NCBI GenBank assembly: GCA_028095005.1
Contig: CM051459.1
Location: forward strand, 146,858,901-146,922,900
Direction: 5' to 3'
Length of the DNA: 64,000 bases
DNA from: Rhynchospora pubera
Lineage: Eukaryota; Streptophyta; Magnoliopsida; Poales; Cyperaceae
In this document: positions 54,287 through 64,000 of the stretch, in pieces
Position numbering within the stretch: the first letter of the stretch is position 1
How the letters are laid out: every line of letters starts with the position of its first letter
The notes under the pieces: model-generated
Seen by the model: the letters and a program-made list of their open reading frames with translations, nothing else
Told to the model about the DNA's origin: nothing
The model's database searches: none
Position numbers and translations under genes: made by a program

Positions 54287-56050
54287 TGTTAGAGTTATGT
54301 CCTAGAAGTCAATGATTTAATGACTTAATGATTAGTTTATGTTTTGGATGATATTTTATCATCTGTTCCTAGGTTTATTATTGACAGATCATTCAAGTTG
54401 AGGATCTGAATTGTAGATCTCTGTGGATCATTCTTTAGAATGACAATAATAAATCTAAACGGTCCATAAACTTGATAATTAACAGGGAACATTAATTATC
54501 ATATAAGATTAGTATGCAAGTTAAGTGATGATTAAGTTCTACAAATCATAGGTAAAGAGTTACCAACTTAATTGCATATGTATATGTTATGGAACATAGT
54601 ACAGGACTTGACCCAACGAAATAAACATATGGATTGTGTTATGTGTCATTGTTTATTTCGTTATGATTTTGGTTCTAAGTTTGAGATGATTATCTTTTCC
54701 ACATGAGGATAGGTTCTATAAATCTCGTCTACCGCTGATTCCCGTTAAGGGCTGCTATACGGACTTGATTTACGTTCTCTTGAATTGTGCGGGGAAAAGC
54801 TAATCATCAAGAAAACCGTATGTCCCTCATTAATTCACTTAGTGAGTGACGATATCTGTTTGGGCCCCTTGATGGAGTTGGGTCGTATGCGCGCAACTAG
54901 GCGATCAACTCTAGATCAAGAAACGTATAATCTGCAAGAATGACACATTCCTATCTTGGATTATACGATGATATCGTGAGACATAAGAATCAAAATAGGG
55001 AAATACATTTATTCTCTTATGCATGATTTAAATATTGTAGCAGTACACTATTTATGCGAATTGGGAATCATAACGTGTTGCTAGATACCGCTTATGATTA
55101 TTGGAATTAAATAACGATTTAATTCCATGTCCAAATTAGCATAAATCCTCAAAGGGTCACACAAATAGAGCTTTAACCATACAGTGCATTATTTATTTAT
55201 TCGCAACAGTTCGTATTGCGAAAATATGATGAGTTGATTAATTAATTATATACCGTTATAATTAATTAAGTCAAATGGATCATATGGAAATAAATTAATG
55301 CATAAGCTAATCCTAAAATAATTATTAATTAGTTAATAATTATTTTAGCTCAACAAGATTTAATATAAATAGCTATATTAAATATTTGGGCCGAAATTTG
55401 TATATTAAATTGGTAGCCCAATTGAAGAGCATTTGGAGGAGTCTCTAATTAAATGAATTAGAGATAGATTAAATAGGTTGAGAGGCCACAAAAAGCCCAA
55501 GAAGGAGGCCGGCCTTGGTGGTAGGTAGAGTGGCATTTTATGTAAATAGTGAGTTGGTGGTAGGTAGGGTTTGTGCACTATATATAGAGATGTATAGATG
55601 CAAATACCAACCTTCCTTCTTCCTCCCACATAGCCGCCACTCATCTCCTCTCTAGGCCGGCACCTCCCTCTCCTATTCTCACCACCATTTGCTCATGTGT
55701 TGAGCTTAGAATTTCCACTAAATAAAAGAGTTATTTAGGAAGAAAGGAGAATACCATTGGATTAGCTACGCTCTTTCGAATCGCTAGCACGAATCAATTA
55801 GAGCATGGTTAACCTCTTGGTGGACTCGAGGCCGCCGCCGTTGGCACGAAGGAGGAGCTAGAAGCGCGCACCACCCATCGATTTCTATGCCGTAGGATCG
55901 AGCCCCGCGAATACGATTTCGCGGGAGGTAAAATTCCACCTATCTCTTTGTGTCGAATGGTTTTTGTGCACGATCCTTAATTGCTCTTTGTTTAATTGGA
56001 TTAATTAAGCGTAATTAGTCTTAAAATTAAAATTGAGCGATTTCCTAACA
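54287..56050 (+). repeat. 5' LTR, 1764 bp
   Basis: Starts TGTTAGAGTTATGTCC and ends GATTTCCTAACA, directly before the primer site. A TATA box (CTATATATAGAG, about 55578) is followed by CT-rich leader sequence, consistent with the U3/R boundary near 55610. The partner LTR is not in the window. Confidence 0.85.
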
Positions 56051-56051
56051 G

Positions 56052-56063
56052 TGGTATCAGAGC
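56052..56063 (+). promoter_or_regulatory. Primer binding site, tRNA-iMet
   Basis: TGGTATCAGAGC, the canonical plant retrotransposon site complementary to the 3' end of initiator tRNA-Met, one base after the LTR end. Confidence 0.95.
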
Positions 56064-58151
56064 ACATGGTCGTACTTAAGCTATTTTGACACTTAATTAA
56101 GAGAAATTGGCTAATTAACGGATTAGTAGAGATGATGCGTTTGTTTGCTGTCTGGAAATGGTATTTTCTGTGTTGTTTCGCGTTTTTCACTTTGATACGT
56201 TCTCTAGAAGTTTTTTCCATCTGCATGAAAGTTGTTGATCTGTGTATTGTGATTCTTTTTGAGTTAGATTCACATTTTTCTGAATTAGTATGGATTTATT
56301 GTGAATAAAATGGCGACAGTGCGCAGAACCAGTTTCTGCTCGTACTGTCCTGTTTGAATGGCTTGAAAGATTTATATTTTGAATATACGTACCAGTGTTC
56401 TATGGCTAGATTTAAAGAGGACTTGAAGCTCTTTCTTAGAATGTGTAAATTGTTGCATGACTCAGATTAATTTGTGGGTTTTCAAGTATGAAAAGGAAGA
56501 TCTCGTCAGATCCAGTTTGTTGAGGAAATCGATTGTTCTAATAAACTGTACCAACTGAGAACTCCTTTAAAAATTCTGTTTAAATGGAGTTGTTCTTTTT
56601 TGAGTTAGTATTCCAAAAAAATTAATTTCATAATTTTTCGTAGAAGTTTGGACTTTCAACTAGGTTAAAACATTTCGATCGACAGTCTGTTCCAGTACAG
56701 AATTTGTTGATTGTTTAGTATGTAACTCGAACTTTTTGAACTGAACTTGGTGGTTTTCGTTTCATGGATAGCTAGCCTATAGTCTAAACTAGTTTTTCTG
56801 TGTATATTGTATATATAAAACCTGGATAGAAGGTGGTCTTACAGACCAAATGGTTGAGAGGATAAGCTGAAAATCTCATAACGGTGTTTCGTGCACTTGT
56901 AAGAGATTTGTCATTTTTGATTCTCCCAGATGGTTTAAGATCTCTTCTTGAAATTTTTACTGGTAATCACAACTATGATAAGGAGCTTAAGTAATTTATT
57001 TGAGAATTTTTGGAGACCTAAAACCTTTGTTTTTATTGGATTCCATTAGTTACGTTTTTTAATAAATTACTGTTTTTTTAAGTATTCAAATTAGTTGAAA
57101 ACAATTAGAAAACTCCTTGTTTGATCTCCTTTCAGTTATGGGATGTTGAAAGAACTTTCTAAATGAATTTAAACAAGTTTTGTTGTTTAAAATTGAGAAT
57201 TTGTACACGGAATTTACTTATGGCAAACAAATCGCAAAGATGCTTGAAAATCGTTAATTGGAAACAAAGTGCTTGTATGTGCTAACTTTGTTTTGTAGGT
57301 GGATAGTGGGTTTAGTATGGCTCAAGACTCAATGCCTCGTGGTTGTATTTGAATGCATGTGTGAATGTTTGTAATGCGGCCTTTGGTGCCATTAATTAAT
57401 TAATTTGTTGATTAATTTTTTATGTAACTTGTGAGGCTTGCATGCCCCTAAGGTTAGGATGGGAATAGGATGTTTTCACATGTATTTTGTACCTTTATTT
57501 TACATAGGATTTAGATCCTTATAGAATTTAGTGGGAGGGACAAGGATTAAATTAGTTTTGCTCCATGGACGATGTGGCGAAACTAATGCAAGCGGGAGCC
57601 ATACAAACCCACAACTATGAGATGCTTATATGTGATTGCTTGTGATTGCTATGAATTGTCATAGGCTAGGTATGGGTGTATGCATACACGACCACCAAAC
57701 AAGTGTCATATGATTGATAGTCCCAACTAAAACTCGATTAAGTTAAATCGCCCTCCTTCTCTCTATCCCCTTCACGCCGATTGTCACTCATGGCGCGGTC
57801 CGCCCAAGCGGACGTCATGGTTGCCAATTCGGTAGTCGGGGTGCAAATAGCTAAGATTTGCAAGGAGCAAATAGTGAGAGGTTATTTTTCGATGGACCCA
57901 ACTAGAGTTTGGACATCGGGGCGAAGTTTGTAAATATACTTAGATATTCACAAACCAAGAATCATATAGAACGATATGATTGGTTGGAGAACCTACCTTG
58001 TCTAATTAAGTAGGGTGACGTGCCATAGCAGGCTCTACTTGATGAAAACCGGGATCTTGGAAAACCAACTACATTTGGGACATTTAATAAATGTAGTGGG
58101 AGTTTTATTTGTTATAAATAAAACAATTGCATAAACTACTTTTCGTTGGGG

Positions 58152-58350
58152 CATAACCCTCTTAGCGACGCGTCTTATCGGAACCCGGATGAGATGATAA
58201 ATGAGCAAGGGCCGGGTCGCCACCCCTTTAGTGGCGCGCCTTATCGGAACCCGGATAAGGTGATAAGTGAGCAAGGGCCGGATCGTCACTCCCTTAGTGG
58301 CGCGCTACATCAGCGCCCAGATGTAGTGGCAAGTAAGCAAGGGTCTTCGC
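58152..58350 (+). repeat. Three in-frame tandem repeats at the LINE N-terminus
   Basis: Units of 66-69 bp at about 58152, 58221 and 58287. Each encodes a variant of H-PLS-A-YRNPDEMINEQGP. DNA marks are CTTATCGGAACCCGGAT and GAGCAAGGGCCGG. The third unit is the most diverged. The only ATG suitable as start lies inside unit 1. Confidence 0.85.
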
Positions 58351-61241
58351 ACTTTTCACGACGGGTGCGGGGGGCAAGGAAGATAGTCAGTGAGAGTAGG
58401 ATTCGTTTAGGTAGTTGGAATGTAGGGTCTCTAACAGGAAAGTTAAGAGAGTTAGTGGATACGGCGATTAGGAGGCGTGTGAACATCTTGTGCGTACAAG
58501 AGACAAAGTGGACGGGCCAAAAAGCAAAGGAAGTGGAGAACACCGGTTTCAAGCTGTGGTACACTGGAAAAGAACGGGGCAGGAATGGAGTAGGTATCTT
58601 AATCGACAAGAGCCTTAAGAGTGGAGTTGTCGACGTGCGGAGACAAGGGGATAGGAACATTCTATTGAAGCTAGTTTTGGGGGACTTAGTTTTGAACGTC
58701 ATTAGTGCTTATGCACCACAAGTAGGACTAAGTGAATCCATCAAAATCCAATTCTGGGAAGATTTAGATGGTATGATTAGAAGTGTGCCAACCACTGAAA
58801 AGCTCTTCATCGGAGGAGACTTCAATGGACATGTAGGTGAAACTAGTGGAGGGTTTGAGAGGGTGCATGGGGGTTTTGGGTATGGCGATAGGAACCAAGA
58901 AGGTGAGGACTTCTTGAACTTGGCCATAGCTTACGACCTCATGATAGCTAACACCTTCTTTAGAAAAAGACAATCCCACTTAGTTACCTTTAGTAGTGCC
59001 CAACACTTTTCCCAGATTGATTTTGTTCTTGCTAGGAGAGAGGACAGACGAGCCTGCATGGATTGCAAGGTTATACCTGGGGAATGTGTCGTCTCACAAC
59101 ACAAACTTGTGGTGGCTGATTTTCGCTTTCCTCTGCGTTCTAGAGTAGGTAGAGGCGCTCGAGTTGTGAAGACGAAGTGGTGGAAGCTCAAAGGAGACGT
59201 GTCTCATACTTTTAGGGGCAGAATGATTGAAGAAGGTCCGTGGAAAGCAGGTGAAGAAGCAAACAAGATGTGGGAAGATATGTCAGCTAGCATTCAAAAG
59301 GTAGCTACGGAAGTGCTTGGAGTTACTAGAGGAAGCAACCGCGAACCCAAAGATACGTGATGGTGGAACGACGAAGTGCAGAAAGCTATTAAAGAAAAGA
59401 AAGAATGCTACAAACGCTTGCACCATGACAAGACCGACGACAATGCGCAGAAGTACAAATTGGCCAAGAAGAATGCAAAGAAAGGTGTGAGCGAAGCAAG
59501 AGGTCGGGCTTATGAGGATCTATACCAGAAGCTGAGTACGAAGGAGGGTGAGAAGGACGTGTATAAGATAGCCAAGCTTCGAGATAGGAAGACGAGAGAC
59601 TTAAACCAAGTGAAGTGCATCAAGGACGAGACTGATAGGCTTTTAGTGAGGGACAACGAGATCAAGAATAGGTGGAGGGATTACTTCAACAAGTTATTCA
59701 ATGGCGAGGATGACGACTTAGGAATTGTGTTGAACGACTCCTTTGATGACTCCAATAGACGTTTTGTTAGGAGAATTCAAGAGTCCGAGGTGAAAGAAGC
59801 CTTAAAACGAATGAAAGTAGGTAAGGCTCTAGGACCTGATAACATACCAATCGAAGTATGGAGGTGCCTCGGAGATGTGGCTGTAGTTTGGTTAACCAAA
59901 CTATTCAATAGCATTTTCCGATCAAATAGGATGCCAGATGCGTGGAGGAGAAGCACTCTAGTACCAATCTTCAAGAATAAAGGGGATGCTCAAAGCTGTA
60001 CAAACTATAGAGGGATTAAGCTTATGAGTCATACAATGAAGCTTTGGGAGAGAGTGATAGAACATCGCTTGAGACGGATGACAAACGTTTCGAAAAACCA
60101 ATTTGGTTTTATGCCTGGGAGGTCAACCATGGAGGCCATCTTCCTAATAAGGCAATTGATGGAGAGATATCGGGAGCGAAAGAAGGATCTACATATGGTT
60201 TTCAATGATTTGGAGAAAGCATACGACAAAGTGCCAAGGAAAGTTATGTGGTGGGCACTAGAAAAGAAAAAAGTCCCCACAAAGTATGTTACCCTCATCC
60301 AAGACATGTATGATGGTGCCGTTACTTGCATCAGGACATGTGATAGTGTAACTAGTGACTTTCCTATTAAAATAGGACTACATCAAGGATCAGCTTTGAG
60401 CCCGTATATTTTTGCCTTAGTGATGGATGAGATCACGAAGGATATACAGGGAGAGATTCCTTGGTGTATGCTCTTTGCGGACGATGTGGTGTTAGTCGAT
60501 GAGAGTAGGACGGAGGTCGATAGGAAATTGGAATTGTGGAGACGAACTCTAGAGTCCAAAGGGTTTAGGCTTAGTAGAACTAAGACGGAGTATATGGGGT
60601 GTGAGTTTAGTGGGATACGACCAGTGGACGGAGATGTCTGTCTAGACGGGCAGGTAGTACCTACGAAAGATACTTTTCGATATTTAGGGTCGATGCTGCA
60701 GAGCGATGGCGAGATAGATGAAGATGTTAGTCACAGGATAAGAGCGGGGTGGGTGAAATGGCGACAAGCATCAGGCGTCCTATGCGATAAGAAGGTCCCG
60801 CAGAAGCTAAAAGGCAAGTTCTACAGGACAGCGATTAGACCTGCGATGTTGTATGGCGCAGAATGTTGGGCTACTAAAAGACGACATGTCCAGAAGATGA
60901 GTGTAGCTGAGATGCGTATGTTGAGGTGGATCTGCGGTCACACGAGGAAAGATCGGATTAGAAATGATGACATACGAGATATGGTTGGGGTCGCACCAAT
61001 AGAGGAGAAGTTGATCCAATATCGTTTGAGATGGTTTGGACATATCCAACGCAGACCTCCAGAGACACCGGTACGTATCGGAATTCTTAATCATTTCGAG
61101 AACACTCGGAGGGGGAGAGGGAGACCAAGATTGACATGGGAAGAAGCGGTGAAAAGAGACCTTAAAGAATGGAACGTCTCCAAGGAGTTGGCGATCGATA
61201 GGAGCGCTTGGAAGTTAGGAATTCATGTACCGGAGCCATGA
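58194..61241 (+). pseudogene. RTE LINE polyprotein (endonuclease and reverse transcriptase), one in-frame stop
   Basis: A single frame from ATG 58194 (open since 58146) to TGA 61241, broken only by TGA at 59358-59360, where related elements read Trp-Trp-Trp-Asn; here it is stop, W, W, N, so one G-to-A change explains it. Part 1 is an apurinic-like endonuclease: WNVGSLTGK, QETKW (catalytic Glu), GGDFNGHVG, IDFVL and SQHKLVVADF. Part 2 is reverse transcriptase: QFGFMPGRST, FNDLEKAYD (motif A Asp kept, preceding Ile changed to Asn), GLHQGSALSP, LFADDVVLVD (active-site FADD at 60474-60485), and a C-terminal RWICGHTRKDRIRN/RWFGHIQRRP region. No RNase H, as usual for RTE. Encodes target-primed reverse transcription in the nucleus; this copy is probably dead in cis. 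Confidence 0.92.
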
Positions 61242-64000
61242 CGTAGGAACTTAGGGGTAGGAGCGATGCCATAGGTTTGTAGGTCCCTCTATTAGATCAC
61301 GGTCGAGGTCTAGGTTTCTACTATTACTATTATTATTAGAGGTATTATTATTAATATGGCTAGTCTTACTATTAGTATTTTTATGTTTTGTATTTTTTTT
61401 TTTTGTTCTTGGATGTGTTCTCTTGTTGGGTTTCTTTCTAGCCTACCCCAATTTGTTTGGGACAAAAGGCTTAGTTGTTGTTGTTGTTGTTGTTGTTGCA
61501 TAAACTAATTGACCTTAAATTAATTTTGTTATAGATGTTAAAATTGTTAATTTTGTTGCGATCAATCTTTGAAAATTAACAAACTCGTTTCTAAAAGTAT
61601 TTACTTAAAGAAGTAATACCGATTCCTAAGACACGATCTTAGTGAAGAGAAATTTGAGTATGTCAATTCCCAAAACTTTCCTCAAACTACCCGAACGTAG
61701 CAACGCGATGTTTGATTGACTTTTGGCGAAAAGTTATTCAATAAAGCGTATGGCTAATATCCTCATTTGAAATTTCTAGACCTTTGAATTAGAGAATTCA
61801 TATGGACTAGATTTAACTCGTACGCTCTTATCCACTTACTCAAGAAAGTGTTCTTGGAGAAAGTAGATATTAACTCCATCATTTATGATCGAGTATAAAG
61901 AGTATGAGTTGACAAAGAGATTCTTCTTTTATAAAAGGATACATGAACGTTTCATTGGCTTACAAATCGAAAGATTTAAGTAGCTAATTGATAACTAGAG
62001 ATATTGATCTCCGATATCAAGGATTATTGATATTGTCATATGATCTCTTTCTAGTATTAAAGGATATGACGTTACCTTTTACGCACACTTGTTGGTGAGA
62101 AAGGTAATTGGTTAAGTATTCAAGAAATGCTTCACCAAGGTATGAGTTGAAATTTCGAGACTCTCATTTATGACCATACGTCACATGAGATGTTTCATTT
62201 GCCGTTTATGGGAGGCATTTGAAAGGTTGTCCGAAATACCATGATTGTGACGATTAAAAATATTCTAATCCTAAAGTGCATTTGTCGTTCAAATTATCTC
62301 ACTATTTACACTAGCTAGTAACTTGATACTAGTTCATATGCTCGCATTTAACGAAATGTGTTAGCAATGAAGAATAAGAGAAATATTGAGAGATATAAAG
62401 TAAACTCCGTATATGAAATGACTTATTCGTTTAAGTCATTATCATTAAATACGTAGAGTTATCTTTATTAAGAGTTCGTTTAGGAATTGAAGGTTGCATA
62501 CCTTAATTCTAAAACCTCTCAAAAATATCTCCATTTCATATTCGATGATGGATGATTATGTTTTGTAAAAGACAAGATCTTTTATTATGTATTTGTTTAT
62601 ATGATTTCATGCATCTTGATTGAATTTGCTTGAAATAGATAAACAATTTTCGAATGACAAATAGGATACGTAAGACTTGACATAAAGTATTTGACTTTCA
62701 TGTTATATATACCGCTTAGTCACATAAATAAACGAGAATCGCATTACGAGAGTCTACGTAACGTAGAGCTCGTAATTCAATTCGATTTAAAATCGATTGA
62801 TATGCGAATCATGTTTGTTAAATGACAAAAGCGCCTTTAACCTATGAAGGTTTAAGGACAAGTGAATTAATTAGGACTTATACATATAGATGTATAAAGA
62901 CCTATAACTACTTGTGCATTGAAAGGTTGTTGATACTTTACTACTTAACCAACGATCATTGTAGATATTAACATATCTATTTGATAAGGTATAAGTATGA
63001 ACTTTTTGACTAGTTCAAAGGAGTTCAAGAGTAAAGTTTAAAAGACCGTTCAAGAAAAATGGAAGTCTTACAATTAATCGTGGTAAATAAGTAGTTAAGT
63101 CATATGATTTGAAATATTATCTAAAGAGTATGAAAGTAGTTTCACAACTCGCTCCATGAGGAATAATATGTCCAAAAATGGAGGCATCGAACAATATTTA
63201 GTATAGTTCGATCGGTAATAAATCAAATGGACTTATTCAACTCGTATTAGGGAATTATGTTTGAGGACAATATTGTTTACACTGAATGATGTTCCATCAA
63301 AGTCTATTGAAGAAGATATCTTACGAGATTTTGATCTCTAAGTATAATACTTCTCGAGATTTGGTGTTGAGAAGCTTATTTCAAGTATTCTCGACTTGTA
63401 AGCTTAAACCAAATAAGACACTATAAGTTTGTAGGATATCTTAACTTAACCGAAAGGTACTACTTCTACAAACATGATAAGAACAAAGTAGTTGTTGCTA
63501 ATCATAACGTAATCTTGTAGAATAATATTCTCAAGAAGAAGTAGTGGGAGTAAAGTGAGCATTAAAATAGTTTATGCGTCACTACAAGAAGTACTCTTAT
63601 AGGAAACTTGTCACTCCATACATGGTACTTAGTGGGAGTTGAGCGAAATTTCATTCACAAGTTGTTTTGAAAGAAGTTTAATAGTATGCTCCTTCTAATG
63701 AAGACTCAACCATCTCACGAGTTGATGATGTTTGAGAAACTCATGGAATATATGAGGAGTCAAGAACTCGTTCAACAAATCGTTGTGGAAGAAGTTCATG
63801 AACCTCAATTACCAATCCTACAAAAGATCAACGAGAGTTGATTTCCTAAGCCGTTTGATGCATAGGTTGTCACAACATTCTCGTACTTAGCATATGAGAA
63901 TCCGTTGATAAACAAAGAAATGATGGAACGATCCGATTCCACATATATGGTTTGAATTCATATGATCTTTAAATAAAATCCATGTATAACAACAAGGTAT

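Larger units (their letters stand above)
58139..61498 (+). mobile_element. RTE-clade LINE, near full length
   Basis: Inserted in the copia leader. The target duplication GCATAAACTA (extending to TTGCATAAACTA because the tail ends in TTG) lies at 58127-58138 and 61496-61507. After the ORF come a short 3' UTR, the conserved CCTACCCCAATTTGTTTGGG and AAAAGGCTTAG end, and a (TTG)n tail at 61474-61498, all typical of plant RTE elements. The 5' region contains three 66-69 bp tandem repeats that stay in frame with the ORF. The same 3' end is found on the SINE at 42816-43010. Confidence 0.93.
54287..64000 (+). mobile_element. Ty1/copia retrotransposon, 5' portion, degraded, with LINE insertion
   Basis: Layout: 5' LTR 54287-56050, tRNA-Met primer site TGGTATCAGAGC at 56052-56063, a long leader of about 2 kb, an RTE LINE at 58139-61498, then degraded coding DNA to the window edge. 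At 63270-63545 broken frames give LNDVPSKSIEE, KFVGYL and YYFYKHDKNKVVVANHNVIL, the C-terminal part of copia integrase (GYPKETKGYYFY region). About 63920 onward resembles the start of the reverse transcriptase domain. Long LTR, long leader and these motifs suggest the Tork/Angela side of copia (inference). The 3' LTR lies beyond the window. Confidence 0.85.

Noticed and set aside
58310..58702. 130-codon minus-strand frame opposite the LINE
   Set aside because: Shadow of the endonuclease coding strand.

Overview
This is plant nuclear DNA: AT-rich, intron-containing and dominated by transposable elements. The only host gene family recognisable with intact models is the DUF6598 family, found mainly in monocots (grasses and relatives). 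With a tRNA-derived SINE, RTE and L1 LINEs, Ty1/copia elements, hAT, Mutator-like and Tourist-like MITEs, this suggests a monocot. The species cannot be fixed from the window.

Layout. 0.3-8.4 kb is a DUF6598 cluster. A plus-strand gene (2103-3511, three exons, 283 aa) faces a minus-strand gene (4129-5930, two exons, 282 aa). Around them lie a partial copy at the left edge (335-583, minus), a broken 3' end (6695-6900) and a tiny exon-3 remnant (8285-8340) abutting an L1 tail. Palindromic MITEs sit upstream of the first gene and inside the intron of the second. 9-15 kb is intergenic, filled with Tourist-like, Mutator-like and hAT-like non-autonomous elements. 15.9-19.6 kb is a non-coding LTR retrotransposon with two 679-bp LTRs and a perfect 5-bp target duplication. 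26.3-31.6 kb is a degenerate copia element (423-bp LTRs, minus strand); one of its LTRs is split by a 1.79-kb solo LTR.

15.5-50.3 kb is a mosaic of diverged duplicated blocks: pieces of a DEAD-box RNA helicase gene (RH58-like), 5' ends of another copia family, and arrays of a roughly 75-bp unit built on the palindrome CCGTTnAGAACGG. Several elements inserted into one copy of a block while the sister copy keeps the empty site, so insertion events can be read directly.

54.3-64 kb is the left part of a second copia element (1764-bp 5' LTR, tRNA-Met primer site, degraded integrase). It is interrupted at 58139-61498 by an almost intact RTE-clade LINE whose single reading frame is broken by one TGA. 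The LINE shares its 3' tail with the SINE at 42.8 kb, which suggests a LINE-SINE partnership.

I see no operons, CRISPR arrays, rRNA genes or functional tRNA genes. Intact protein-coding content is limited to the two DUF6598 genes. All coordinates, splice sites and target duplications were read by eye; domain assignments rest on recalled family motifs and no database was searched.
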